From positions 15,084,783-15,148,782 of the forward strand of contig ML681998.1 in the NCBI GenBank assembly GCA_007922195.1: 64,000 bases of DNA, read 5' to 3'. Below, one piece after another: positions 21,793-34,200 of this stretch (positions are counted from its first letter, which is position 1; the number at the start of each line of letters is the position of its first letter). Source of the stretch: Podocnemis expansa. Taxonomy: Eukaryota > Chordata > Testudines > Podocnemididae. Below the pieces are notes generated by a model, which was given only the letters and a program-made list of their open reading frames with translations, ran no database searches and had not been told where the DNA came from. The translations under genes and the position numbers were made by a program.

Positions 21793-23281
21793 CTACTGAG
21801 TACCATTAACTTTAACTGGAGTTGGGTGTACATAGCAATTCTGAAAGTCAGGTGCCTAGCACCGAATGTTTTGAAACCAGAATACAAGAAAGACTAAAAC
21901 TACACAAAGTGAATATTAATAACTAGCATTAAGATTTACCTTGAGATGGCATGTACAACACAACATCCATAAATGAAAAATAAGTTTTTATTCAGCTGTT
22001 TAGTAACAAATTATTTTTCACAGATTTTTATGTACTAAACTTCAACATACAAAATGGGAAGCAAAGAAGAAAATGCCAGGTTAAAATCTTACTGAATCTT
22101 AATGTGTAAGTAAATAGTTCTAATGGATTTACTGCAAGTCCTGATGTTACAATATTTTGTTCAGTGTGCTACCTGATTTATAGGAAATGCTCACTCTTCA
22201 GTGGAGATAAATGTGGTCATATATTTGGATGCTATAATTGAATAAATGAACAGGAGAAAAAAAACATAAAAGCACCCTAATATATAAAACTTACTTCTAG
22301 ATTTTAGTCCTTGCACATAACTAAGTATCTGGTCTGTTGCCCATGGAAGTCTATGAGAGGGTTTCCACTTTGCATGAAGCATGTTATTAAATTTTATGTT
22401 GTTTGGGGGCTATCAATTTTGGATACAGAAAACTCCTGAATCTAGGTTACAATATCTCAAAAGCTATTTACCTCCCTGGCCAGTGCCTTATTACATTTTC
22501 AGTTTGCACCATGACTTTTGGCTTCTCGCACACGCATGCGTGTAAAATTCAGTTAAGTTGCTTCAGTTGGGGAGACAGTGTGGTTTGCAGCTAGATTCAG
22601 CAGCAGAGAAGGGAAGCTCTTTATGTCCTCATGTCTTTCAGAAGTCATTAGACAGGCTACAGGCCATCTGTGGCCTTTTACTTGGGCCTACTCTGGGTAA
22701 GTATTACACACACTGTGCATTAAAGTGCAAAAATTTCCAGAAGACACTAAATATAAACATGACATGTAATGCAGTGATGCTACGCTACACAGATCCAACA
22801 TATTATTTCTGGTGGTGCAAGTGGGAGAGAATATGGGAAGAGAAAGTTAGCAACGATGCAGAGAGGATATTGTTGGACAATGTCATTAATTGCCTATGAG
22901 GCACAATGGGAAAGGGCAAATAAGGCTTTCTCCTTCTTGATGATTCTATGCTTCCATATATTCTTTCCATATATTATACCTCTGTATGTACACACCAATG
23001 AATTTAAAGAGATTAAGCCAAGAATTAGAATTTAATTTGAAATAATAGGTCTACATTCAGAAGTCTACACTATGATTTATATTAGATTTTAGCATTCCTC
23101 ACTTCACTGTTTGTTCAAATATGAGGCAGTAAAAGCACAATGCAGGGGCACTGCAATTTAGAGTTGGTTTTATGGACATCTCACGGATTATTTCCCTTCC
23201 CTCTTTATAAAAGGCAGTTCACATTTTTTAAGACTTAGGAATGTAATGAGGATCAATTGTTCTAACCACCCCAATTAAAAT
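21793..23281. other. No recognisable feature; STK3 downstream flank
   Basis: AT-rich DNA beyond the candidate STK3 poly(A) signals. A further minus-strand AATAAA near 21983 could in principle end a longer UTR. Nothing else was seen. Confidence 0.4.
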
Positions 23282-23314
23282 TTTATTTGAATTTATGACT
23301 TACAATTTGTAATT

Positions 23315-23330
23315 ACACACACACACACAC
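23315..23330. repeat. (AC)n microsatellite
   Basis: Eight AC dinucleotides, followed by an imperfect continuation tcacac. Confidence 0.9.
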
Positions 23331-23849
23331 TCACACAGAGAACAAAAATTGTAACAATGGCGATGTACAATTCAAGAAAAAGAATTGGTCCCAGAATGGT
23401 CACACATATGCTGATACATTTAAAACTATTTTTTCCCTGTTTGGTTAAACAATTTAAAAATAATGCATGGTTTCCAAATGCTCAGTATGTATGGTCCACG
23501 TACGACTACAGTAAATGTTAAGAGGCATGAGATGTTTACTAACTTCCAGAAAACATTCAACAGAAGGATGTCCATAGCTCCAGGCACCATTAAAATTATT
23601 ACAGCTGTACTTTGCAAGTAATTATTGTTGTTGGACTTCTAGGGAAATATGTGAATACCCCTGTAATGTTAATTAGGCAAAACACAAAAATTGTGAAGAT
23701 ATTAATTGTGACCCCAGTAGATGTCCAAGAAAGTGGATTATGTTTTCATGTAAATGAGTGATGTATTTATTGTAATGTGACATATTTCACCTAACAGATA
23801 CATACATGACGTGAACCAGAGACAATAAATGGACAAACATTAACAGGAT

Positions 23850-23933
23850 CCTGATCCTGCATTCCTTAAGCAACCAAAACCTCCATGGAAGACAATGGGA
23901 ATTCTGTGTGTTCTACGAATGCAGGATTAGTAG
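23850..23933. repeat. Small MITE-like palindromic repeat
   Basis: The ends gatcctgcattccttaag and (inverted) taatcctgcattcgtag enclose a central aagacaatgggaatt. This matches the old reptile/bird repeat type with taatcctgca arms. The superfamily cannot be told from the sequence. Confidence 0.5.
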
Positions 23934-24360
23934 CATTGCAAACCTTTGCTTCTTTTGGGGGCTTATTATACAAGATTTTCCATTGATTTTCTTTGGCTTT
24001 TAAATTAGTGTCCCTTATAGCTACATGTCTATAATGCAAAACAACAACAAAAACATAAACCAAACCAACCAGCTAAAAAAAACTGGCCCTAAAGTGTAGC
24101 TATTGCTTTATTACAAAACTATGTTGTACAATGGTGCTTGAAACTGGTCAGAATGTAAGAACTGCAACAGCAGCTAGAAGTATGCACCATGGGAGTGACT
24201 GTACTTATTGCTTCTACTGCACTTTAGAAACATTAAAACTAAGCAGGCACTTGTTTTCTTGAGTAGTAGGAGACCACTCAAATGTAAGTAAGGGCGACAG
24301 AATTGGCCTGACATGAATGATCTCTAGTGTAGCAACTGTAATAGTCATATACAGCCATAG

Positions 24361-24475
24361 GCCCTGATTCAGGACAACACTTATGCACATGCTCAAATTT
24401 AAGGATGTGCTTAAGTCCTATCAATATCAAGGGAATCTGAGCATATGCCAAAATGCTGTCCTGAATCAAGGCTTC
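24361..24475. repeat. Small MITE-like palindromic repeat
   Basis: The termini gccctgattcaggacaaca and (inverted) gccttgattcaggacagca are near-perfect inverted repeats around cttaagtcctatcaatatcaagg. A longer relative lies at 56649-56806. Confidence 0.6.
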
Positions 24476-25021
24476 AGTACAGCAGTAAGTTTCTTTTTTT
24501 CATTCCTACATTCAGTTTAAATTACTGGGCCCTGCTCTCCACAACAACTATTCTAATATCTTCCATGTTTTAAAAAGTAAAAGGGCATAAAAATAAATAT
24601 AATTACCTATGAGTATATAATAAATATGCTACTAAATGGGAGAAAAATATATTGCAACGTAAGGCCCTGTAGTGTTGCACAATCATGAAACATTTCAAAA
24701 TCTTCCCTAAACACAACTCCCATTGTACAACACAGTTACCACTAGACAGCTGAGGGGGGTGATAAAGTAACAGATTTAAATGTCTATTACATTAAATACT
24801 TGAAAATAGAAGTGTGGTAAATGCACAGAAGAGTTTACTTGTGTTCTACTGTCTTTACTGAACACCACAGACACGTTCTTTTATTACTCCAACTTTACTT
24901 GGTTATAAAGCACAATTTAAAGTTTTAAAAACACCTCTTACAGCTAAAGAATTCCTTCAGATTTACAATTTAATAAGTGTCCATATTGACTACTAGCATT
25001 ATCTTTGAGACTAAAACAAAT

Positions 25022-25180
25022 TTAGAAATTCTGTTGCCTTCGTTTCTTTGCATCCATTGCATCCAGGATAGGCTGCCTCTTTGCCGTGTATCTTTGACGA
25101 AGTTCTTCAATTTCTCGTTCCATCATAGGGTCCAAAGCCTTTAATCTCATTTGCAATTCTTCTAAACTTAGGTTTTTTAA
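25022..25180 (-). CDS. STK3: STK3 (MST2 kinase) terminal coding exon, SARAH domain
   Basis: Read on the minus strand, these 159 bases are 52 codons plus a TAA stop. The peptide begins LKNLSLEELQMRLKALDP and ends DAMDAKKRRQQNF. This is the C-terminus of STK3/MST2, the Hippo-pathway Ser/Thr kinase, about residues 440-491 of a protein of about 491. It is the SARAH coiled-coil, which mediates homodimerisation and binding to SAV1 and RASSF proteins. The paralogue STK4/MST1 differs at several positions (for example TVEDLQKRL for SLEELQMRL, EEIRQKY for EELRQRY, DAIEAKK for DAMDAKK), so STK3 is favoured. The exon is preceded by a pyrimidine-rich acceptor ending TTGTTTATAG, and the intron interrupts between codons (phase 0). 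No frameshift or internal stop is present, so it looks functional. The kinase domain and linker exons are not in view and should lie beyond the right edge. It is too short for a 60-codon ORF cut-off. Confidence 0.94.
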   Translation of the reverse strand, partial: LKNLSLEELQMRLKALDPMMEREIEELRQRYTAKRQPILDAMDAKKRRQQNF

Positions 25181-25200
25181 CTATAAACAACAAACAAATA
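25181..25200 (-). promoter_or_regulatory. STK3: Splice acceptor of the last STK3 intron
   Basis: On the minus strand the bases just before the exon read TTTGTTTGTTGTTTATAG, a T-rich tract followed by AG. The reading frame of the SARAH domain begins at the next base. This defines the 3' end of an intron that runs right, apparently past the window edge. Confidence 0.85.
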
Positions 25201-25204
25201 TTAA

Positions 25205-25904
25205 AGAAAAGCTGTTTAATAAAATAGCTCCCAACAACAAACACAAGACTGATAACCACTAATACTAATCATTAGTTGTTTAATCTACCTTGGCAAAGTG
25301 AAAACAAAATATCAAAAATAGCAACTGATGTAGTGGAATGAAAGTACATACATTCTTACTTACATCTGATACAAAGCAGTTTCTCTATAACCTACAAACA
25401 GATATATGCCCTGTATTGAATTAGCAGGATTGTAAAAAATATGCATGCCAATTTAAGGATGTAATTCTATAGACATGATGGTATCCAGGATAATTTCCAT
25501 GCCCACCCAAAATGACCTGGTGAGCTATAATCTCCGATGGAAGCCCTAATAAGCTAGACATCATCCACAAATAGTACTATAAGACAGTCAAAGGTATCTA
25601 CTGATAAGAATTAAAAGGCTCTTGAATTCCTCCGTGGATCACTCCTATACAGACACATGGCAAGCTGCCAACAGAGTGTATAAATAATACATGAAACAAC
25701 ATCCTGAATTCATGGGAAGGAACCTACTTCTTTATTTTCTAAGCAGCACATCAATGTCTTCTCAAAACGTTGAACAGGTCATTACGTATTTGCTCAGGAG
25801 TCATTTAAAATTAATAATAATGAGACTATTTACAAAGAAATTGACTCATTTGCATGCAGACTGTTGCGAAGAACGTAAATAAGGGAGCAATATTTATTCC
25901 TTCT
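25205..25904. other. Intron sequence, no recognisable feature
   Basis: AT-rich DNA just upstream of the STK3 terminal exon. No other exon signature was seen. Confidence 0.45.
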
Positions 25905-26683
25905 TATAACACAAAAACTAGGGGTTGACAAATGAAATTAATAGGCAGCAGGTTTAAAATGAACAAAATGAAGCAGTTGCACAGTGTACAGTCAACCTGG
26001 GGAAATCCTCATCAGAGGATGTTATGAAGCTATAATGGGGCTCAAAAAAGAACTAGATAAGTTTATGTAGGATAGGTTCAACAATAACTATTAGCCAGGA
26101 TAGGCACAGATTGGTGTTTGGCAGAGGCTGGGAATGGTTGATGGGATGCATTACTAGATGATGATTACTTGTTTTATTCATTCCCTTTGAAGGCCACTGT
26201 GGCTATGTCTACATCTACTTATTTCATTTGGACTTGCAAGTCTGAACTAAATAAATCCGAATTTAGTCTGAAGTAGCCTCAGGCTAGTTCAGACTAACCG
26301 TAGCTTTTTAGCTTGAACTAGCCGCACAGCCTAGCTTGAACTAAAAATTAGTTTGAATTAGTCAGCGTGGCTAGTTCAAACTAACTGCTTAGTTCGAACT
26401 TTTTAAATTTGAACTACCATGGCTACATCACGCTAGTTCAAACTAAAGTTCGAACTAAGTGCTTAGTTTGAATTTACTGTTCAAACTAACTTGTTGAAAC
26501 TAAGCTTTGCCTAGTTCAGACTAAGCAATTGCTTAGTTCAAACCTGGCAAAGCCTAGTGTAGACCTGGTCCAAATTAGCCCAGACGAAACTTGCTTAGTT
26601 GGGACTAACTGGCCAGTGTCGACATAGTAGGTCAGAATACAGGATATTGGGCTAGATGAATGCCCATTCCTATGGCTAACCAA
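25905..26683 (+). mobile_element. CR1/L3-like LINE 3' UTR, with nested MITE
   Basis: gaaattaataggcagcaggt, ggggaaatcctcatcagagg, ctcaaaaaagaactagataa and, after the MITE, cagaatacaggatattgggc and tagatgaatgcccattccta follow the tail of L3/CR1-like LINEs (the same order is seen at 53.1-54.0 kb). The MITE at 26201-26639 splits it. No coding part is left. Confidence 0.75.
26201..26639. mobile_element. Palindrome-rich Harbinger-type MITE, copy 4
   Basis: Begins GGCTATGTCTACATCTAC and ends agtgtcgacatag, with repeated agtttgaattagt and agttcgaact palindromes inside. The 3' boundary is blurred by one or two changed bases, so the target duplication is unclear. It lies within the L3-like tail. Confidence 0.75.
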
Positions 26684-29501
26684 AGCTGGATTCTTGCCAG
26701 CCAGTGGGGTATTGCAGGCAGCACTTTCCATGCCTCTGCTTGCAGGAAAGAATCCATAATTCATAGTTTCATAACTGAAAACAAATAATGGTTAAATTCA
26801 TTTTTATTGCCCTGAAGACAAGAAGGTGTTTTTCTGCTCTCCACAGTGCTGTCAAAGAAATCTTTTTGTGCCAACTGCACTCCTCTGGCTCTGAAGAATA
26901 TCATCAAAATTCAGATGGCAAAAGGAATTTAATGAATTACGTGAAGATCCAGTCTAATAAGAGACAATATATATTTTGTTTGACTCTAAGTAAACGTTCT
27001 GACATACTAAACAAACACACTATGTAACAATTGCCTATGTCAGAAAAACAATGAAAACACATTTCCTGAATTGACCTGTTTATGAGTCAATATTGAGTTA
27101 ATGAATCCTGGGCAATTTTCCATCCACACAGTCTAATCTGTTTTCCGTGGAGAATAAAATATTACTTCTGATCTCTTTATCAGCCTCTGAAGCATACAAA
27201 TTAACAACACTGCAATAGCTATATACAGCCTATCACCCTATGTTATGACTAGTACTATACAGTTACCACATGTGGTAATAAAGAAAAATTGAGTGTCAAA
27301 ACTTTAATTAGACACAGAGAAAACTGGAGAAGGAATTAATAAAAACCAATAAACAAGAAACAGAGCAAAACAAGCAGTATGTCATGCAAGACAATTTTCA
27401 CATTAAAATTTCCGTGAAGATGAGACATCAAAGAAGAGTTTCTGATTAGGATAAATCCTACCCTTCCCCCCATCTCCACACCTTCACATGAACAGAGTCC
27501 TATAACAGCAGAACTGACACAGTTCTGCCATTTCTTTAGAAAGAGGCAGGTGGAAGATACCTGTAGCCCCAAGCCCAAGAGGAGCTGGATCTCCTTATAT
27601 TTCGTTTGAGACTGGGTATCTACTTATTATGTTGTACAAAAGATTCTGTACCTGCACCCAGACAGAAATGTAATTGATGAATTTTTATTTAATTCTCAGT
27701 CAAGAAACAGAGCAAACAAACAGAAATGTATGCACATTGAAGACCATGGATAGCTGGGCTAGAAACTACAGATTTGGAAAAACTGAATTTCAAGATCCAA
27801 AGAATTTTCAGAATGATCTTGGTTATATTTCCAAAGGGATCTAAGCATTAGAATACTTGTCTGTATTAATGGATACCACTGTGAACACAGTAAGGGGAAA
27901 ATAAATATTAAAAAAAAAAACAGTGAATGATGAAATAAAATAAAAGAGAATTTAAAAAAATGGCTTGTATCTGACATCGGGTGCATTGAAGCAGGCATGG
28001 CCATAGAAAAGCTATTTTATCGGTGTCTGCAGAACTCTCTATATAAAACAAATAATTTTGCCATGATATCCCAAACTGCTAAGTATCATTCCAGAGGCAA
28101 AGTGGGACTTCTGCTGGCTACATAACTACATGCCAGTATTATTCTGACCTTTACATAAGCTTCTTTGGTTAACTCAAAAAATAATTACTTCTTGGCTTCC
28201 ACCTATTCTAAAGATACCACGCAGCATATCTAAGAACTTTCCCAAGGCCCAAACATGGGATACAACATGGGACAAAGATGCAAAATGAAGTACACAAAAA
28301 TTAGACATACAGGAAATTTAAAATGCTGTGAGATTTGTTCCTATAGTATAAATAACTGTCTATTGCCTTAGTAACATGGTTCATGATTTTTGATGCAAGA
28401 CAATTTCAACAATAAAAGTAAGGGGATGTCTAAATTATGTGGCACGTAGGTAATCATGAGATTAAAATGAGTGACATCTCTCAAAATGAAGTATGGTGCA
28501 CATTGTATTATTTTTAACACACTGTTGATGTCTCACAGAGGTCTTTCAAATTTATTTTATTCAGCAGTATCAGTTTATATAGTTTTATTTTGCTTTTTAA
28601 ATTACAGAGGCATTTCATGACATTTACCTTTGTTTGGGTAAAATGCAAAGTGAATGATCAGCAAACCCTAGAGTTCCACTGATAAAGGCAGAGAAAGGCT
28701 CTTCTACCAAGATTATCATCAACATAATTATTTCTACAGACTTAGTCAGAAATCCTGTTTTCCGTTGAATAGAGCCCAATGTGATTAAGTAGTGAACTGT
28801 TTTATCTGATAAAAAAAATTCCTTGGGCAGCTACTTTACAGTGCAAAAAATGCTAAGAAATTCAACCATTCTAATTTTGCTCTAGTGTTATAACATGGGA
28901 GAAATGTGAATTGAAAAGCAACTTCAATTTTGCAAGATCCTAATTAAAACACAGTTAAACAGGAAATATTTTCTTTTGATTCCAACTTTACGAGCGATGG
29001 AGATGGATACACTTAGTTTAGTTCTAACTGCAAACAGCTCACAATTTAAATCGCCATAAATAATTTACCATGTAGTTTGCTGTTGAGACTCTCCTAGGGC
29101 TACCAACATCCGCAGGAAGAGAAAGGAGTTCTTATGTACTCAGCCAGGAAGGCCACAGGAAACCAAAAAGCCTTTAAATGACATTTTGATAGTCTTTTAA
29201 AAGCTGATAAGCTCTGGGAGCTCAGTAATCAAAACAGGCTTGTCTAGCCTCCTAAGTCTGAGGACAGCAGGTTGTTCATTTTCCACCAATTCCAGTGAAA
29301 GAAATTTGATTTTTGTTTTCCGAGATTGCCAGGCCACAGTCCAAGAACTGATGAACTGAACACTCTTGCTGCTAACTCTCTGTGAACTGGGCTTTTGGTA
29401 AAGCATTTGCCCCCTGCTGGAACAGTCTAGAATCCTAATTAGTTTATCATTTAACTGGTAAATAGCAATCCAAATTAGTACAACATGCAAACTGAATGCA
29501 T
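26684..29501. other. Intron sequence, no recognisable feature
   Basis: AT-rich DNA. Several short frames have no domain and no matching splice signals. Confidence 0.4.
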
Positions 29502-29536
29502 ATCTCTCTCTCTCACACACACACGTACATACACAG
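29502..29536. repeat. (CT)n(CA)n microsatellite
   Basis: A CT run passes into a CA run and then imperfect acgtacatacac. Confidence 0.85.
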
Positions 29537-29584
29537 AGACATGTAGTGTTTAAGAAGAAAAATTAACGTGTAGGAAACAACAGC

Positions 29585-29647
29585 TATATATATATAGATA
29601 TATAGATATACAGTATAGATTCATGAGAGAGAGAGAGAGAGAGAGAG
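29585..29647. repeat. (TA)n / (GA)n microsatellites
   Basis: TA-rich tatatatatatagata at the left and a 24-bp GA run at the right, separated by about 15 bp. Confidence 0.85.
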
Positions 29648-31185
29648 GACCAGCATTAGATGCTTCGCTTTTTCTGGACATTGTGTTCTGTTCCGTTGAT
29701 GCAAAGTAGCCAGATTTTGGCTGTAAAAAGACCTGTAAAGAATCCTTCCTGTGGAGAGTAATCCTCTTTGACATTATGCTAGTGACATCAGCTTCTACAC
29801 CAGCCTCCTGCCCTCCTTGGAATACATGGCATGCTGGGGGAAGGAGGTGGCAGGATTGGGCATGGTGGAGGGGAACTCTGCAACAATGATTTTCTGTTGG
29901 TACACAGTCTCTGGCCAGGAAGTCACACAGCCCTAACCAATTCTACAGCATCCACCTTCATCCTGACCTGAGTGAAGTATCTGAGCCCAGCCTATAGCAT
30001 TTAGTGAAAGTGTGCATTGTAGACAAAGAAAGTTCTCTTTTTTTTTTTCTATTAGTACATGTGGCTTTTCCTCTCACAAGTCAGTTCTAGACTGCACTGA
30101 ATGTCAATTAAGTTGTACTAGATAAGAGAAGGCAGGCCTTTTACTTTGTAGGCTTCCATATAGGAATGTTTTATGCACTTTGAAATGGAACCTTAGAGAA
30201 TCTTCTTCCCCTCACAATAGGTTGGATAAGCTACATGAAGGGCATTTCTCCAAAGCATTTCATTTGCTTTTAAATTCTATTGCTTTTCAGTTTATGCTAG
30301 GCTCTCATGTTAATGGGAGGAACTGGGACAAAAGAACAGTACGGGTAGGTTAGTTCTTTGAAATGTGAAAGATGATTTTAACCATGGTGCCACTAATTTA
30401 ATGGTATCTTTAAACTACTTTGACTTAGGAAACACAGCTTTGGCTGCATCTCGTACGTTTCCTCCTGTCAGTGTGTTATAAAAGTTTGGAGTACAGTAGA
30501 GGGCGGAAAGGTAGCAAACTGAATCTTGAGCTTTTCAGACAGGAAGCTAAACAAATTAGTTTGCAAAGACTTGCAAATTTGCTTGCATCTCCCTTGGTTT
30601 CCCAAGGGCTTGCATCTGCATTGGTTTGTCGAGGGCTCCAAGAAGGGCAGTAAGTAGAGAACAGAAAGGAGCAGACAATGTAATTAAGGCTAATTGTTGT
30701 TAAAAAGGCCTATGTAACAGCAAAGACACTATTTTCAGGCACTGCAGTGACTGCATTACAGGAAAACTGTGAAAGAAACTAGGTCTAGCTATGTAGCTAT
30801 CTACTGCCCACACTGAGGCAGAACATTGGAGAGGAATCCAGGAAGAGTAGGTTCTACTGAAATCCCCAACCAATGACCATTTTGTGATAGTCTCTGTACT
30901 CATTTGTCAAGAGAACTCTGTGGATCAGCTACTGGCATGATCAGATTACAACAGCAACCAGCATTTTGATGAGGTACCTTGGTACAATGAGGCCGAAAAA
31001 ATAATGGCACTGGACTCTTAAATTAAATGCAGGAGAAGGAAAGCCCTGAGCAGATTTGAAAAGATACCAGTTAAAACACAGAAAAGCTTTTCTAAAACCT
31101 TGAACAAGTGCAACTTGGGTATCTTCCACAGCTTTTTAGCTAAAACTTCAAAATAAAGATCCTCACATACCATAACAATACAGGG
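29648..31185. other. Intron sequence, no recognisable feature
   Basis: No gene, RNA or nameable repeat was seen. Confidence 0.4.
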
Positions 31186-31275
31186 ATCCTCATCCAAGGT
31201 CACATAGGACGCCTGTAGCAGAAGAGTATTGAACCTAGGTCACCTGAGTCCCATGCTAGACCATCCTTCTTTGCT
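31186..31275 (-). repeat. MIR relic (tRNA-like part)
   Basis: On the minus strand, gatggtctagcatgggactc, aggtgacctaggttcaatac and ctatgtgaccttggatgagg align to the 5' tRNA-like and CORE regions of a MIR SINE, with the B-box-like ggttcaatac. Confidence 0.65.
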
Positions 31276-34200
31276 GGATGATGTTAGCATGGAAATTCAA
31301 CCTTCTTTAGACTGCCCCACCGGAGCCTGAAACCCTAATCTCTAAATTGTACATCTGCCAAGAGACAAGGAGTAATTGTTTGCTAAGCCATGGTTTTCTA
31401 ATGGTCACCACTGTGGGCTAAAAAAATAGCCAAATTCTGTTTTTGGTTTTTTCCAGAATCATCCCCCATTGCTTCAGAAAACAAAATGTTCAGCTACCAG
31501 AGGACTGTGCGTACGTTCTGCTTATTTGTGCTTTATGGTATTTGTTACATGACTATCCTCATTATCAGGGTCTCAAAAGACTTGTGACTTAGGCAAGTAT
31601 CCAATTAACCAAATTTATAGACAGGCTGTAGAGCATTGTTCAGCTGGCATTTCCATAAGGTCTTCACAGTCCACTACAGGAAGAACATGAGTAATGTAAC
31701 CTGGGAACTATGAGAGCCTACACCATACACAGCTGTTCTTCCATCAGAAAGAGACAGTCTCCTCGCTAGCAGAAGGCAGTTCTCATGACTTTTGCAATCT
31801 GTATTTACAGCAGTAGTGATGAGTCCAATATAAGCCCAGGAATGTGCAGTAGCTTGAATTTTGGAAGATGGAAAGCCTCAACAGAGGATGAAATCTGTTC
31901 CTTATATTGCTCTTCTGCGCTAGTGACATCACCTGTCTTACTTGGATTAATCTAGAGGCAGTTGCTTTTTATCTAGGTGCTGCTGCTTTTCAGGCATTAG
32001 TACAACTGGGTGACAGCAAGAACCACATCTGCTAAGGAATGTAAAGTTACATGTCACTGGCATAGTGATAGCATTGAAATCTATAGTGTCTCATGACCTC
32101 CCCAAAGTCATTTTTAAATATTTGTGAATAGATGGGACTGAACCTTGCAGGACTCGGTCTGTTTGGTCTTGGGGAAGAAGAGCAATTGATTATTATGAAA
32201 AGCTGAAATCCACCTGAAAAAAAAATGAAGCTATGTTGTTAGAGCTGCACTGTTTACTCCTATGAGGTTTTTGAGAGTAAACAACATCTCAGCAAAGGCT
32301 CATGACAAATGCAACAGTCTGACCAATGAGATTATCTGTAACTGCTACCAAAGTCTTCTCCATGCTATTGTCCACAATAAACAAGACTTGTAAGGTTTTA
32401 AATAGCTGATAGAAGACAGGTAGTGTTTGGTTTTAGTTGCTACTGTTTTCTCCCTGACTTTGGTCAGAAAAAAGAGGCTGGACACCCACAGTAGCTGGAA
32501 ATCCATGGGCATCAAGTGTTGGTGTCAATCAAGGGAGCTTGGTGAACTACCGCATACTTCAGCATAGCCAGAAGACTGTCTTCTTTGCAGGAAATATTGA
32601 TTATCTTGGTCTGTAATGGTCCCAATCATTCTTCATTAACTTCCACAAGCCACAAGGGACAGGGGTCTCCTTCTTCACACAGTGACTCCAGATACCCCTT
32701 AGACCTTCAAGGCTTCCATTTGTGTGCTGGTTCACACTCAGTCAAGGAAAGTGGAACAATCATCATTTATCACTGTTTCAATTTAATGCCTTGGGTCCCA
32801 GTAGGACCAGCTTCAGGTAGGTCAATGTTTTCAGTCAAGCAGAATCAGAGCTCTTTTTAGTCAGTAATTCTTCCACCTGTATCTGGGTGAAGGCAAGCTT
32901 CCCAGCTGACCCAAACAATTGAATAATTTAGAATGCAAGCCCAGTTCAGGACAAAAGTAATTTGGGGGGTAGCAATGTGCAAACAGGTATGCCTTCTTCC
33001 CACAGGTTTTAGAATTCCTGCAATAAAGTTAACAGGGGAGCAGTAAAGTGTGACCTAGGCCGCATTTTCCAAGTCAGTAAGCAGCAGGCATTACAGTGTA
33101 CAGATCTTGGCTACTGGCTTGTCACCTGATTCTGGCACAAGACCAAGACATGAGGAGGTGTACCTGGTATGTACAGTGTCCCTCAACAGGTCACATTGTG
33201 CCAAGATTCATAGAAAAGGAACCAGAGAGGCAGGAAATGGTGGTGGAGAGTGAGGGGCGAGAGGGTCATTTGATTCCATTTGGCCAGCATATATCCATAG
33301 CACCCAAACTTTTCTGGGGGTGAAAGCCACAATTTTGATGGATGCAGCCCCATAGTATTAAGCCACCCTTGCCAGCTAATAGGTAAATAAAAATTTTAGG
33401 CCTGTGATGTTTTCAATATGATAAAATGTGGTTTCATTAATAGCTTTCATATTGCATGAATTACCTGAGCAACCTTTCAATTCATCAAATTAAATGATGG
33501 GACATGGCTGTCACTGCTGGCAAGATTACAAAGTAGAAAATGCATTTCCAGAGTTTAAATTGTTAATAAAAGATATTCAAATAAAAATAATCTGTAAAGA
33601 GTTTGTTGTGTTTACTTGAAAAAACGCATTCTTCCTAGCAACTATTTAAATGAATCTTACAGATGCTACATGCCTTATTAAAGGCCTTTGATTGAAAAAA
33701 TATGGCTTGCTAATACTGTGTTCTGAGTCATCTATTTTCCCATCTGCTAGCAATTCTTACAATATGAACTATCAACAGAATGGCTAACAACAATAATTCT
33801 CTATGGCAATTGCGAGAGTGGGTTGCCTACAGCACTTTCTAAGATTTAACCAGTGCATGCCTCAGATTGTTTTACATTGTTAGTGGTCTCAAGTAAATGG
33901 TCTTTCTCTACATCAGAGTTGTTTTCTTTACTTATACTGAATAGAGTCAGTTTTTGTTTTAAAGAGTATAGTCCACTGATGACTCCATCCTCATTTCTAC
34001 CAATATTAAAAGCTGGATTTGAGTCAGGGTCTAAGAGGTCAATGGTCAGCCTATTTATCTTTTTGTCTAACCTCCAAACCTTGGGTCAAATCCTGTTCTC
34101 CTTACTCACAAAAACAGTACTGGCTCTACAAGGATTTTCTTTCTTCAGATTTTCCACATATGCTTTCACAAGTGTAGCAATGCTGTGAACACTAGTGTAG

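Larger units (their letters stand above)
23282..25021 (-). other. STK3: Probable STK3 3' UTR region with candidate poly(A) signals
   Basis: This is the DNA downstream of the STK3 stop codon on the minus strand. It is AT-rich and has no open frame of interest. Minus-strand AATAAA hexamers (seen as tttatt on plus) occur at 24880-24885, 24107-24112, 23766-23771 and 23282-23287. Which one is used cannot be told from sequence alone. Two small MITE-like palindromic repeats (24361-24475 and 23850-23933) lie inside. The extent of the UTR is inferred. Confidence 0.45.

Noticed and set aside
33853..34188. Open frame of 111 codons in the intron
   Set aside because: AT-rich, hydrophobic-looking translation typical of random frames (runs of F, L, S). 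No homology was recognised.
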